The translations under genes and the position numbers were made by a program. Source: ZC4RG30 sp963726085 (lineage in GTDB: Bacteria > Pseudomonadota > Gammaproteobacteria > Steroidobacterales > Steroidobacteraceae). Taken from it: a DNA stretch of 64,000 nt. The stretch lies in contig CAVSAR010000005.1 of the NCBI GenBank assembly GCA_963726085.1, forward strand, positions 1 to 64,000. The letters are read 5' to 3'. Below the pieces are notes generated by a model that was not told where the DNA came from, searched no databases, and saw only the letters and a program-made list of their open reading frames with translations. Shown here in pieces: positions 34,240 through 43,645 of this stretch; position 1 is the first letter of the stretch, and every line of letters begins with the position of its first letter.

Positions 34240-35478
34240 TCACTCCGTGGAGGTAACGCTAGGCGTCGGAATCGCAGCGTAACCGCTGCTGGCTTTGCCG
34301 GCCAATCGCGCGGCCTGTGTCAGCAGCATAGGCCAGCGGGCCGATAGCCGGCGTGCCGGGGCCGCCAGCCAGGGACGCATGGCCACGTGTGCGTACAGGG
34401 CTGCCATGCGCAACCGCAGTGAAAAGGCCTGCTGCCAGGCGCGCGCATAGCGGTCCTGCAACTGAAGTGCATGGCGCGGAACCATCGCCGGGGAATAGCG
34501 CGTGAGTTCCCGGGCCAGCAGTGTCGCTGACTGCAGCGCCATGCTGATGCCCTCGCCGATCAAGGGGTGGCTTTCACCGGCTGCATTGCCCACCCGGAAC
34601 ACTGCATCTGTAGCCGCAGGGTGCACGCCCGGCCAGAGGGGCCCCACGGTGAGCCACGGACCCAGACGCTGCGCCCCCTGCAGGGATTCACTGACGCCAA
34701 TGCAACATTGGCGCAGCAGGATCTCAACCACTTCCCCGGCAGGCAGGCCACGATGCAGGGCCCGGCAAGCCGCCAGCCTGTCTCGTCGCAGGCAGCATGC
34801 GAGGGTGGTCTGGCCCTGGTCCGCGACTACCATCCCGCCGTAGCCACCGGGCAGGGAAATCACGGATAGCAGCCCAGGTTGAAGTCGGGTGTCCTGAAAT
34901 ACTGCCTTGAAGGCGAACAGATCCGATGCACGCTGCGTCCGGTGGGCAGCAGGTCGCTGGCCTGAAGCATTCACCGGGCCGCGTTGCCACGAACCATGCG
35001 CGTCGATGACCACAGTGGCCTGCAGTCTCTGGGGAACCCGCCCACCTGCATCGATAGTGCAGTGATAGGCACCGCTGCCACCGCGGATCACGCGCGCCTT
35101 GGCCGGTTGCATGACCTGCACCCCCAGCGCCCGGGCACGTTCCACGAGCAGGGTGTCCAGGTATTGTCGGGACAAGGCCCGACCAAAGCGATGCGGTCCC
35201 TGGGTGCAAGGGGGAAAGTCCGTAACCACCGTTGGCGAGTGACTCATCCAGCCAATGTTTCGCAGCTGCACCCCGGCGTGCGCGCGCACACCATCGCCAA
35301 TACCCAAATCATCCAGCATCGCCAGCGTCCCGGCAGGGATGCACTCTCCACAGACCTTGCGACGTGGATAGGCGTCCTGTTCGACCAGCACCACCTGCCA
35401 GCCAGCGCGTGCCAGCAAAATCGCGGTCGCCGCCCCCGCAGGTCCCGCGCCGATCACCAGTGCGTCGGTTGCACTCAT
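34240..35478 (-). CDS. FAD-dependent monooxygenase/reductase of the polyketide operon
   Basis: A 412-residue flavoprotein of the geranylgeranyl-reductase/PHBH-like group: GxGxxG motif at residues 8-20 (VIGAGPAGAATAILLARAGW), then YPRRKVCGECIPAGTLAMLD, and the second FAD contact VFRVGNAAGESHPLIGEGIS. Enzymes of this type hydroxylate or reduce aromatic or isoprenoid substrates. Its start overlaps the methyltransferase stop by four bases. By analogy with SrsC of Streptomyces griseus, which hydroxylates alkylresorcinols made by a type III polyketide synthase, it may oxidise the ring of the polyketide; that is inference. Confidence 0.85.
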   Translation of the reverse strand: MSATDALVIGAGPAGAATAILLARAGWQVVLVEQDAYPRRKVCGECIPAGTLAMLDDLGIGDGVRAHAGVQLRNIGWMSHSPTVVTDFPPCTQGPHRFGRALSRQYLDTLLVERARALGVQVMQPAKARVIRGGSGAYHCTIDAGGRVPQRLQATVVIDAHGSWQRGPVNASGQRPAAHRTQRASDLFAFKAVFQDTRLQPGLLSVISLPGGYGGMVVADQGQTTLACCLRRDRLAACRALHRGLPAGEVVEILLRQCCIGVSESLQGAQRLGPWLTVGPLWPGVHPAATDAVFRVGNAAGESHPLIGEGISMALQSATLLARELTRYSPAMVPRHALQLQDRYARAWQQAFSLRLRMAALYAHVAMRPWLAAPARRLSARWPMLLTQAARLAGKASSGYAAIPTPSVTSTE

Positions 35479-36194
35479 GCAGCCGCGGCCTGGGAATCAC
35501 GCGCACGCGCCGTGAAGCAGTGCGTGAAGGGCAGGGCAACGGTCTCCTCCAGCACCCAGTCACGGGATTCGGGCCACAACTTCGTCAGCTCCAGGCCCGT
35601 GAAGCCAGCCGCCACGCTGGAAACCGCGTCGGCACGCGTCACTTGATTTGCGCCGATGAACCCCACCAACTGGCTGGCCAGGTAGGTCCACGCATTGCGC
35701 CGCGGCTCGCAGGCTACGAACGCTGTCGATCGGGCGGCCACCGCTGCAAGGATGTCGCCGAGGTCCTTGCCCACGAAGTGGTGCAGGAAGAGGGTGGTCA
35801 CGCACAGGTCGTAGCCAGGCGATGGCACTCGTGACCAGGCCAGCACGTCGTCCTTGAGCACGGATACCCGCCATCCCAGCCCCTGATATCCGGCGCGCGT
35901 TTGCGCGCTGACCAGGTCATGTTGATCCAGCAGCGTCAGGTCCACCCCCGGCCACGACCTTGCGTAGGACCGCGCCAGGCGCAACAAGAGCGTTCCGTCT
36001 CCTGCGCCCAGTTCCAGGATGCTCCGCGGCGGCCGCGCCAGGTTCAGGCGCGTGAGGCCTGAGCGCAGCGCGTGCATCGTGCCCATGGCCAAATGGATCC
36101 GCTGCAGGTCGCGGCGCGAACGTCGCGCCTGCGGGTCGTCTGGATCCAGATGATCGAGCAGCTCCGGCTCAACGGTTCTGGAAGCCATGCTCAC
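35475..36194 (-). CDS. SAM-dependent methyltransferase of the polyketide operon
   Basis: A 239-residue class I methyltransferase. The SAM-binding motif I is ILELGAGDGTLLLRLA, near residues 58-73, followed by the acidic LTLLDQHD strand and TTLFLHHFVGKDLGDILAAV. It starts immediately after the type III polyketide synthase stop codon with no gap and overlaps the FAD enzyme gene. The order synthase-methyltransferase-flavoprotein mirrors srsA-srsB-srsC. It probably methylates a phenolic oxygen of the product. Confidence 0.85.
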   Translation of the reverse strand: MSMASRTVEPELLDHLDPDDPQARRSRRDLQRIHLAMGTMHALRSGLTRLNLARPPRSILELGAGDGTLLLRLARSYARSWPGVDLTLLDQHDLVSAQTRAGYQGLGWRVSVLKDDVLAWSRVPSPGYDLCVTTLFLHHFVGKDLGDILAAVAARSTAFVACEPRRNAWTYLASQLVGFIGANQVTRADAVSSVAAGFTGLELTKLWPESRDWVLEETVALPFTHCFTARARDSQAAAA

Positions 36195-37250
36195 TTATCC
36201 CACCGACAGCAGTGCGCCATGGCAGCTGAAGCCGGCGCCGAAGGAGGACATCCACCACCAGCCATCGGGCGCATCCGCCAGCGCCGCTTCCAAGACAAAA
36301 AAGACGAAGGCGCTGCTGAGGTTGCCGTATTGCCGCAGGGTTTCGCGGCTGTAATGCAGCGTCCCGGGCGCCAGATCGAAGTCCTTCTGGATTGCCAGCA
36401 GCACGTCCCGGCCACCGGCATGAAAGATCCATGTCCCCACATCAGCAGGTTGCAGATGGGCGACATCCAGTGCCTGGAGGAACACTTCGCGTGCGTACTT
36501 GGCGGCAAGGGTCGGTACAGCCGGGGTCAGGATGTTGCGCAACAGCCCGGCCCGCTGTTCAAACCGCAGCGCCTCGCGCGCCGCAGGGTCCGTCACCGAA
36601 GCGCTATGGCGCCACTGGATTCTGCGCCCCCCGGCAGGCGCCGCCCGGGACAGCACCGCGGCGCCGGCGCCATCGCCGAATAGACAGGCGCTGATCAGCA
36701 CCCCCGGATCATCGTCCAGGTACATCGCAGCACTGCAAACCTCCACGCAGACGGACAACACATGTTCGCACTGGCCGCTGTCCAGCAGCGCACTGGCCAC
36801 CTGCCAGTTGGGCAGTGCGCCAGCACATCCCTGGCCCACCAGGTCAAATCCGAGGACATTGCGTCTCAACGAGAGGCGCTCACTGACATAGCCACTCAAG
36901 CCGGGACACAGGTACCCGGTGCAGGTTGAGACAATTACCGCGTCGATCTGGTCGGCGCGGATCCCCGCTTTCGTCAGCGCCCTGGAGGCGGCGGCTTCCG
37001 CCAACCGTGGCGCGTGTCGCGTGAATCGCCGGTGCAAGGTGTCCGGGTCAATCGCAAACACTTCGTCAAGGGAATCCACCGCAAGGAACCGGGTCTGGAT
37101 CCCGTTGTCATGCTGCAGGACTGCGCGGGCTATTGCGCGCGATCGTGGCGCAAGGCGATCGAACCAATCGGATGAGGCAAACGCATCCCAGCACTCGCCC
37201 TTGGTATAGCGATGATCGGGTACGGCAACGCCTATGGCAGCTACGAACAT
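36195..37250 (-). CDS. Type III polyketide synthase (chalcone/stilbene synthase family)
   Basis: A 351-residue homodimeric ketosynthase that extends an acyl-CoA starter with malonyl-CoA and cyclises the chain. The catalytic triad is complete: Cys142 in GQGCAGALPNWQ, His277 in FHAGGRDVL and Asn310 in YGNLSSAFVFF; the His-Asn spacing of 33 equals that of plant chalcone synthase (His303/Asn336). The GFGPG-like C-terminal loop reads SFGAGFSCHG. It is the first gene of a tight four-gene operon with a methyltransferase, a flavoprotein and a DUF4188 protein. Likely products are alkylresorcinols, alkylpyrones or related quinones; starter and length cannot be told. Confidence 0.93.
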   Translation of the reverse strand: MFVAAIGVAVPDHRYTKGECWDAFASSDWFDRLAPRSRAIARAVLQHDNGIQTRFLAVDSLDEVFAIDPDTLHRRFTRHAPRLAEAAASRALTKAGIRADQIDAVIVSTCTGYLCPGLSGYVSERLSLRRNVLGFDLVGQGCAGALPNWQVASALLDSGQCEHVLSVCVEVCSAAMYLDDDPGVLISACLFGDGAGAAVLSRAAPAGGRRIQWRHSASVTDPAAREALRFEQRAGLLRNILTPAVPTLAAKYAREVFLQALDVAHLQPADVGTWIFHAGGRDVLLAIQKDFDLAPGTLHYSRETLRQYGNLSSAFVFFVLEAALADAPDGWWWMSSFGAGFSCHGALLSVG

Positions 37251-37419
37251 TAGACTCCATTGCCGCGGCGGGCCGTCCAGCGCATCGGGCTATGCCTGCA
37301 GTTGATGTTATCCAAGCCCTGAACGTCCAGTCCGGCAACGCGCACGGCTCAATGGTGAGTACCCCGGAATGCACGAATAGTTGCTGGCAAGTACGCTAGC
37401 CCTTCCTTATACAGGGCCT

Positions 37420-37435
37420 CGGAGGCGCGCCTTAC
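37420..37435 (-). promoter_or_regulatory. Weak GTAAG-type element upstream of the polyketide operon
   Basis: On the minus strand GTAAGGCGCGCCTCCG shares the left arm and spacing of the modules at 30603 and 33190 but has a degenerate right arm and lacks the GGCAGGCCGATA block. It lies 170 bases before the synthase start. No gene is seen from 37251 to 37549. Confidence 0.25.
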
Positions 37436-37549
37436 CCAAATCGCACTATTCAGACGCAAGACGGTCGGAGGTGCCGTCCATGCGTACCAGCGAATGACCC
37501 GCACGCCACATCAGTCGATCCGCGGGGCGGTTCGGCATGATGCATGTCT

Positions 37550-38399
37550 TTACAGTGCCGCAACGGGATCACTGGCATTGGGAAAGAACAACTGCTGGCC
37601 GTCGATCCGATAGTGGGCAATGTCATCTTGCCCCGCAGGGGAAATCAGGTAGTCGATAAATCGCTGGCCGAGGACTTTGTTCACCGTCGGATGCCTGGCG
37701 GGATTGACGAGCATGACGCCATACTGGTTACGCAGGCGACTGTCGCCTTCCACCACCACTTGCAGGTCTGCCTTGTTCTTGAAGTGGATCCAGGTCGCAC
37801 GATCGGCCAGTACATAGGCATTTGCGGCGGCGGCGATATTGAGGGCCGCTCCCATTCCTTGGCCAACGGATTTGTACCAGGCAGCCCGGTCCTTCTCGAT
37901 ATCCACGCCAGCCTGCTGCCAGAGGTCCAACTCGGCCATGTGGGTACCGGAGCGATCCCCGCGAGATATGAAGGCTGCCGAGTTGTTCTTGATGGCAAGC
38001 ATCGCCTGCAGGATGTCCTTGCTCCCCCTGACGTGGGCCGGATCGGACTTGGGGCCGATCAGAACGAAATCGTTGTACATGACCGGGTAGCGCCTGAGGC
38101 TCTCGCCATCGGCCACGAACTGCAGCTCCGCCGCCTTGGCATGGACGAACACGACGTCGGCGTCACCACGACGGCCTGTGTCCAGCGCCTGCCCGGTGCC
38201 CTGCGCAATGACCTTGACTGAAATGCCGGTCTTGGCCTTGAAGATCGGCAAGAGGTAGTCAAACAGGCCCGAATCCTGGGTCGACGTGGTCGATGCGACG
38301 GTAATCGATTGATCGTCCGCCAGAGCGTTGCCGCAGCAAATAACCGCCAGCAGCACAACCGCCAGGCGGGCTCTGAAGACCGCAAGATAGTGCTTTCAT
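37550..38399 (-). CDS. tupA: Tungstate/molybdate ABC transporter, substrate-binding protein
   Basis: A periplasmic anion-binding protein with the TupA/WtpA-type signature ITVASTTSTQDSGLFDYLLP and VKVIAQGTGQALDTGRRGDA, close to TupA rather than ModA. The cleaved signal would be AVVLLAVICCGNALA. The natural ATG at 38399 (ATGAAAGCAC) is one base out of frame; removing one G gives MKHYLAVFRARLAVVLLAVI as a complete signal peptide. Otherwise translation would have to begin at an internal GTG (38356) that lacks the basic end. It is downstream of tupC on the same strand. Confidence 0.85.
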
Positions 38400-38417
38400 G
38401 AATCCTGCCCCTTGCCA

Positions 38418-39146
38418 TCAGATCAACAGCTCGCCGGCCACAAAGCGCTGCGCCTGTGCACTGGATGGAGCTGAAAAGAAGTTCGCGCTGGGCGCTGTTT
38501 CAACAACGGTGCCCCGGTTCAACAACACGATTTCCCCGCCCAGGCGCCTTGCCTGGCCCAGATCATGGGTCGTCATGACAACCTTGACGCCGCGCGCACT
38601 GACGGTCCGTACGATGTCCTCGACGCCCTTGGTAGCAGCCGGATCAAGGCTGGCGGTAGGTTCGTCCAGCAGCAGCACGTCCGGATCGCGTGCCAGCGCG
38701 CGCGCAATGGCAAGTCGCTGCTGCTCACCGGCGGAGAGGCCGCGCGCCGGGCGCGGGCCGAGCGTGTCCAGGCCGACAAGTGACAGTAGATCGCGGCAGC
38801 GTTGCTCGCGCTGCGAACGCTCGACGTTCGCCCGCGCCAAGGCATAGCGCAGATTTCCCAGGACACTTCGCCGCAGCATCACCGGCCGCTGAAACACAAT
38901 CGCCCGATGCCGCATGGGTGCACCAATCTGACCGCCCCAGGTCAACCTGCCGCTGGAGGGCTCAATCAATCCCATCGCGGCTCGCAGCAAAGTGGTCTTT
39001 CCGGAACCGTTGGGCCCTATGACGATCGTCGGGGGGCCAGCGTCGATGGAAAGGGATACACGCTCCAGGGCCTGCACTCCCTCGATGAGGACCTTTACCT
39101 CAGAGAAAACGATCGGCAGGTCCGAAGGTGCTGGCGCGGCCATCAT
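38418..39146 (-). CDS. tupC: Tungstate ABC transporter, ATP-binding protein
   Basis: A 242-residue ABC ATPase: Walker A IGPNGSGKTTL, Q-loop VFQRPVMLRRSV, signature LSAGEQQRLAIARALARDPD, Walker B VLLLDEPTASLDPA and the switch histidine in VMTTHDLGQA. The start is the ATGATG pair at 39146; its second ATG overlaps the tupB stop, which couples translation. It powers the TupB permease, with TupA as the receptor. Confidence 0.9.
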   Translation of the reverse strand: MMAAPAPSDLPIVFSEVKVLIEGVQALERVSLSIDAGPPTIVIGPNGSGKTTLLRAAMGLIEPSSGRLTWGGQIGAPMRHRAIVFQRPVMLRRSVLGNLRYALARANVERSQREQRCRDLLSLVGLDTLGPRPARGLSAGEQQRLAIARALARDPDVLLLDEPTASLDPAATKGVEDIVRTVSARGVKVVMTTHDLGQARRLGGEIVLLNRGTVVETAPSANFFSAPSSAQAQRFVAGELLI

Positions 39147-39835
39147 CCGGACTGCCGCTGGCTGACCCGGCGCACGGTCCACGCGACCGCATTGACCGAT
39201 ACGATGATGGCCATCAACACGACCCCCAATCCCATGGCAAGGGGCAGGTTGCCCTTGGACGTTTCCAGGGCAATCGCCGTCGTCATCGTGCGGGTGAAAC
39301 CTTCGATGTTCCCGCCGACGATTATGATGGAGCCTACCTCCGCGGCTGCGCGACCGAAGCCGGCCAATAACGCAGTGATCAACGAGAACCTGGTCTCCCA
39401 CAGCAGGGTGGCGACACGGTGCATGGTGCCGGTGCCCATGGCTGCGAACTCGTCCTTATATTCTATCCACGCGTCCTCGACCGTCTGGCGGGTCAGCGCC
39501 GCGATGATTGGTATCACCAGCACGGTCTGGGTCACCACCATCGCCGCCGGAGTAAACAGGATCCCCCAAGCCCCCAAAGGTCCCGATCGAGACAGCATCA
39601 GGTACATGGTAAGACCGACCACCACCGGAGGCAGTCCCATCAGGGCGTTGAGTCCCACGATGACCGCTTCGCGCCCGCGAAAACGAGTCAGCGCAATGAG
39701 GGCCCCGAGGGGCGCGCCAATCAAGGCCGCCAGCAGCGTCGCACTGAGGCTGACGAGCAGGGACAGGTTGACGATCGCGAAGAGGGTTGGATCGGCTGTC
39801 AGTATCAACGCCAGCGCGGATGGGGAATCTTGCAT
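39143..39835 (-). CDS. tupB: Tungstate ABC transporter, permease
   Basis: A 230-residue permease with five or six membrane helices and the binding-protein-dependent transport loop AALLAGFGRAAAEVGSIIIV, which contacts TupC. The start at 39835 (MQDSPSALALILTADPTLFA) is chosen over a longer frame from 39919 because family members begin there. It is the first gene of the tupB-tupC-tupA unit. Tungsten uptake usually serves tungsten- or molybdenum-pterin enzymes, none of which is seen in the window. Confidence 0.88.
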   Translation of the reverse strand: MQDSPSALALILTADPTLFAIVNLSLLVSLSATLLAALIGAPLGALIALTRFRGREAVIVGLNALMGLPPVVVGLTMYLMLSRSGPLGAWGILFTPAAMVVTQTVLVIPIIAALTRQTVEDAWIEYKDEFAAMGTGTMHRVATLLWETRFSLITALLAGFGRAAAEVGSIIIVGGNIEGFTRTMTTAIALETSKGNLPLAMGLGVVLMAIIVSVNAVAWTVRRVSQRQSG

Positions 39836-40039
39836 ACGAGGAATGCTGGCCAGGCAGGTTAGGGGAGTCGTCGCACGGACCGTTCGAAGGCAACGAAGCC
39901 ATTCTGGGCGACGCGGCACGCCTTTGGAAGCGCCATGACGAAGGTGCTCTACGGTCCAGATCCTAAATTGCGGCGTTGGATAGTCAGGCGAGGGTAAGCA
40001 CTGGCTCGCGCCGGCATGTAGATGCCCATGCCGTGCCGG

Positions 40040-40516
40040 TCAATGCTTCCTGGCCCACTTACTGCACGCGGTCCAGCTGTTTGCACTCCAACTGTCACAG
40101 CTCGTCGAGGGTTCCGGCAGCACCGGCGGCGTACTGTCCACGTACGTCAGCCACTCTGCCCATAACTCGTGTGTACGCATCCGGGTCAGGGCGACGACAC
40201 AGGCCGCGCTTTTTGGACCTCGGATGGTTCCATCACGCCACCGCGTGTAAATCGCGTCGCATTGGCTGCCCATGTACGCCTCCCAGGCCTTCTGGGATTG
40301 ATCCAATGCCGCCAATGCCTCGGTGTCTTGCTGGAGTTGGTGCCTGCTTGCTTCCAGGTATCGAGTCATTTCCTGCTTTGCCCGTGCGGACTCGCGGTCA
40401 CCACAGATATTGAAGTCGTAAGTAGTGCTTGGCGTCTCGCAATTCGCCTCCGGTTCAGCGCACCAGGCTTGCCCGGAAAGTATGACCAAAAACGACAGGA
40501 TCGACAGTCTGCGCAT
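40040..40516 (-). CDS. LprI-type secreted lysozyme-inhibitor-like protein
   Basis: A 158-residue protein with a signal peptide (MRRLSILSFLVILSGQAWCA) and a DUF1311/LprI domain: CETPSTTYDFNICGDRESAR, LDQSQKAWEAYMGSQCDAIY, TRMRTHELWAEWL. Conserved cysteines (residues in NC-ETP, FNIC, SQCD, SAAC) would form disulphides in the periplasm. Mycobacterial LprI inhibits lysozyme, but most members are untested. It stands alone. Confidence 0.85.
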   Translation of the reverse strand: MRRLSILSFLVILSGQAWCAEPEANCETPSTTYDFNICGDRESARAKQEMTRYLEASRHQLQQDTEALAALDQSQKAWEAYMGSQCDAIYTRWRDGTIRGPKSAACVVALTRMRTHELWAEWLTYVDSTPPVLPEPSTSCDSWSANSWTACSKWARKH

Positions 40517-40679
40517 GGCGCCTTCCTCTGGCATGTACTGGATAATTTTTGGGCGCGCACACCGAGCACCGGGCACCCGGAAGTACTTGGCTACCTTACG
40601 AAGCACGGTGCATGACCAAAGTGTCAATCTGGCGCCATCGATTTACTATGCAGCATTCCAGGGCGTATGCGGCATCGAG

Positions 40680-41585
40680 CTAGAACCGTGCACATGCGGA
40701 AAGTGCGGCAAGGGTGGCCAACGAGAACGCTGCCTTGATCCAGATCCGGCGTGATCTACAGGTGACAAGCACCCCCACCGCACTGGCGATTACGAGAACC
40801 AGAGAAATGGCCTCGGCCTGAGTAAGTCGAAAGCCGAATAGGTCGTGATGGATGTTCACCCGGATCTTCTCTATTAGCAGGCGCTCGAAGCCGGCAAACA
40901 TCAAGTACACGGAGAACAAATACCCTGGCCGGTGCGCTCTTGACCTGAGGGCAAGGAGGACACAAAACAGGACCAAGGCCATTGCTGCCTCGTAGATAGG
41001 CGTTGGATAAACTCCAGGGGCTGGAATCATCTGGCCAAGGATGTTTCCGTCATAGGTTTGGGCCCACAGCCACTCTGGCACCCAACCCGGCTTCAGCGCC
41101 ATGTTTGATGCGACTCCCCAATCCCCGTCACCCGCCAACTGACAACCGAGGCGGCCCACCGCGTATCCGAGCATCATGGGGGGCGCCGCAGCATCCAGCA
41201 TGGGAGCAATCGGAGTTTTCCATCTCCTGAGAAACACCAGCCCAGCGGCAAGTCCGAAGCAGATGCCTCCATAGATGGAGAATCCGCCAGTCGTAAAAAT
41301 CACCGACGCCGGATGGGCGAGGAGGCGATCTGGATTGTCGAGTAGGTCAAAGGCTCTCGCTCCAACAATGCCCGCGACGGCGGACACGGCTACCAGGTCC
41401 CCGACCAGCAGATGAGTCGAAGCCGGCAAAGCCGCCCAAGATTCCAGCCGGTGAACTTCTCGGCGGAACACATAGGTGGCCACAACGAGCGCAAGGGCTA
41501 CAAATAGCCCGAAAGTCGGAAGTGGAAGATGCCACTGCGTCCCGAGAGCTGCGTTTGCGATGTCGGTGACGTAGGGGTAAGCCAT
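40680..41585 (-). CDS. Lgt-like prolipoprotein diacylglyceryl transferase family protein
   Basis: A 301-residue protein with seven predicted membrane helices. It keeps the Lgt framework (FGLFVALALVVATYVFRREV, GGFSIYGGICFGLAAGLVFL, YPTPIYEAAMAL), but the signature segment reads GRLGCQLAGDGDWG instead of the GRxGNFxNxE of housekeeping Lgt. Variants with GDGDWG are known as Lgt-like paralogues. It may transfer a lipid to a special set of substrates; this is inference. Confidence 0.8.
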   Translation of the reverse strand: MAYPYVTDIANAALGTQWHLPLPTFGLFVALALVVATYVFRREVHRLESWAALPASTHLLVGDLVAVSAVAGIVGARAFDLLDNPDRLLAHPASVIFTTGGFSIYGGICFGLAAGLVFLRRWKTPIAPMLDAAAPPMMLGYAVGRLGCQLAGDGDWGVASNMALKPGWVPEWLWAQTYDGNILGQMIPAPGVYPTPIYEAAMALVLFCVLLALRSRAHRPGYLFSVYLMFAGFERLLIEKIRVNIHHDLFGFRLTQAEAISLVLVIASAVGVLVTCRSRRIWIKAAFSLATLAALSACARF

Positions 41586-41794
41586 GAGTGCCTATTCTGC
41601 TGCGACAACCCTTGAATGTGTCTGCCGAAAATAGTCTACGCGTCTAATTTGGCAGAAGGCAGCGGCCATCGCATAACAGGCGCGCCCGGGTTCGGCCAGT
41701 GCCACCCTGCAAGCGGGGACAGATGCCAATCCAGATATTTAGGGGGTTCGCGAGCTGGCACAGCAGTCGTAGTGCCGGTTCGCGATATGCGTGG

Positions 41795-42259
41795 CTACTG
41801 TGGTGGTTCCTCGAGTTGGTGCACCAACGATGCGAAATTGTCCCCGTACATCTTCGCCAATGACTCACCAGTGGCACCGTGCATGTATGACACCAGTGAT
41901 CCGCACGGCTCAAGGCCCATCGATCTGATTTGCCTTAGCAACAGTTCCTTGGACCTTTCGTCATTGGCGGCAGTAACGTGCACGGCATCTATGACCTTGC
42001 TACTGGGGAATCGCTTACTGAGAATCTCGGCCGCTTGCGTGACCGCAACGGAGTAGGTGGCGTAGGCAAGAGACAATTGCTCCCGAAGCTCCGGAACATT
42101 GCGTAGGCAGTATTCGACCTGCGTAAGGTGGAACACTTGGAACGATGCGACGATACGTTGGCCGGTGGTAAGGGCGGGAGCGGGTCGTGATTCCCCAGCT
42201 ATGACAGCTGATGCACCTAGGGAAAGGACTGCAAGCCCGAGTTTCTGCAGAACGCTCAT
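41795..42259 (-). CDS. Secreted hypothetical protein
   Basis: A protein of about 154 residues with a signal sequence (MSVLQKLGLAVLSLGASAVI AGE, cleavage likely after SAVIA) and a mature part with two conserved-looking cysteines (YCLRNVP, EPCGSLV). No family is recognised. The downstream gene on the same strand is the Lgt-like gene. Confidence 0.65.
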   Translation of the reverse strand: MSVLQKLGLAVLSLGASAVIAGESRPAPALTTGQRIVASFQVFHLTQVEYCLRNVPELREQLSLAYATYSVAVTQAAEILSKRFPSSKVIDAVHVTAANDERSKELLLRQIRSMGLEPCGSLVSYMHGATGESLAKMYGDNFASLVHQLEEPPQ

Positions 42260-42339
42260 TATGCCTCCCAACGGACCTGTAGAGCGGTTGACGGCGCTTA
42301 ACAGGATGCACCTGCCCCCTTTAAACCTGCAAATGACGG

Positions 42340-42921
42340 TTAGGCGTCACGCAACCACCCATCTGCCACGCATCTTTCGATTCTCTCAACCATCCAGTCA
42401 TAGATCTCTGGAGCGTAATCCCGTATCGGCTGGCTGATGCGAAGTACCTGCGAGCGGCTAACGGACTGTTCCTTCCAGATATGGCCCCGGGTCGCAAGAT
42501 TGACGACGAAAGGCATCAGGCGATCGAGTACCCGGACCCAACGACTTTCCAGTGACTCTTGGGCCTCATATTCAAGCCAGAGATTGTGCAGGGTCGGACC
42601 AAATGCCACCCCGTGAGCCGCCAGCCTCTGGATGCAGCGCAGCTCCGCCTCGTGCTGGTCCGGTCGCTGCGGGCCATATGCGGGCGAGTCCCCCGCGTCA
42701 ATTTCGCAAGCGTCGTGTATCAGGGCCATGACGAGCGCCTTATGCAGATCTAGGTCCAGATCCAGTTCGTGAGCGATCGTCAGTAACCCCAGTGCCAGGT
42801 GCCAGCTGTGCTCCGCTGAGTTCTCCCGACGCGATAGGTCACTAACGTACGCCATTCTCTTAACGAGCTTTAAGCGCTCCAGGTCGGTGAGAAAGTCGAC
42901 GATCGCGGGAATCCGAGTCAT
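42340..42921 (-). CDS. HD-domain phosphohydrolase (YfbR/HDDC2-like)
   Basis: A 193-residue protein with the HD metal-binding set: His in ENSAEHSWHLALGLL, the HD pair in MALIHDACEIDAGD, and a later aspartate in RVLDRLMPFVVNL. The layout matches small HD 5'-nucleotidases such as HDDC2 and YfbR, which remove phosphate from deoxynucleoside monophosphates. The substrate is not proven. Confidence 0.88.
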   Translation of the reverse strand: MTRIPAIVDFLTDLERLKLVKRMAYVSDLSRRENSAEHSWHLALGLLTIAHELDLDLDLHKALVMALIHDACEIDAGDSPAYGPQRPDQHEAELRCIQRLAAHGVAFGPTLHNLWLEYEAQESLESRWVRVLDRLMPFVVNLATRGHIWKEQSVSRSQVLRISQPIRDYAPEIYDWMVERIERCVADGWLRDA

Positions 42922-43008
42922 CAGGATGCCTATCGGGTGAGCTGATAGCGGCGAGCGCTAAGGCCATGACAGGGCAAGTGATCGACCGCGAGCCGCGACA
43001 CAGGCAGG

Positions 43009-43645
43009 TTAGACACCACGGTGCATGACCAGGGAACCGATCTTATGGATTTGCACCACGGACTTGAACCCTGCGTTGAGCAGTGCTTGTCTTTGCTCGT
43101 CGACGGACATGTACAGCTGGTTATTGCTTTGTCCGTCGTCTCCGAAAGAAGTGATCACATACCAGATAGGGGCTGTCCGGCTGCAACAGGGTTGCAACCT
43201 GAGAGTGCAGGGCCGGGGCGTACTGTTTGTGTCGAAGCTCGTGCACCGCCTGATTCGTAACCACTGCATCAAAGTTCCCGAGACCCAGGTGCCAGTCCGG
43301 GACTCTTGAAGCCCAGGTGCAGGAAGCGCACTTGATGCAGGTGTTCGGCCAGCCTGACGCGCGCCAGGTCGTGCATGGGCGCGGAGAAGTCAAGCAGGGT
43401 CAATTCAAGGTCTGGCATGACACCCAGCAGGAACTGCGCCAGGAATCCCGGGCCAGCTCCCAGGTCCAGTACCGCAATCCCGTTTGGTTGGTACGCGCCA
43501 GCTCTACGGCGAACGCCTGGAACATCTCGGCGCGGCCTGGTCGGACCTGTGCCGTCCGTTCCCATGCGCGAGCGTCCGCTGGATCGCTCAAGTCAATTGG
43601 ACTGGGTACGTCAGGTTCGAGCATCGAATGCGACTCAAAGGCCAT
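43009..43645 (-). pseudogene. SAM-dependent methyltransferase, several frameshifts
   Basis: Pieces of one methyltransferase follow in order but in different frames: MAFESHSMLEPD to AFAVELARTNQ (from 43645), then IAVLDLGAGPGFLAQFLLGV with the SAM motif and LELTLLDFSAPM, then LGNFDAVVTNQAVHELRHKQ, and finally LYMSVDEQRQALLNAGFKSV to the stop at 43009. At least three shifts lie near 43470, 43310 and 43190. The start overlaps the stop of the upstream membrane gene (TGATG). With several shifts in 640 bases it is either decayed or badly read. Confidence 0.7.
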
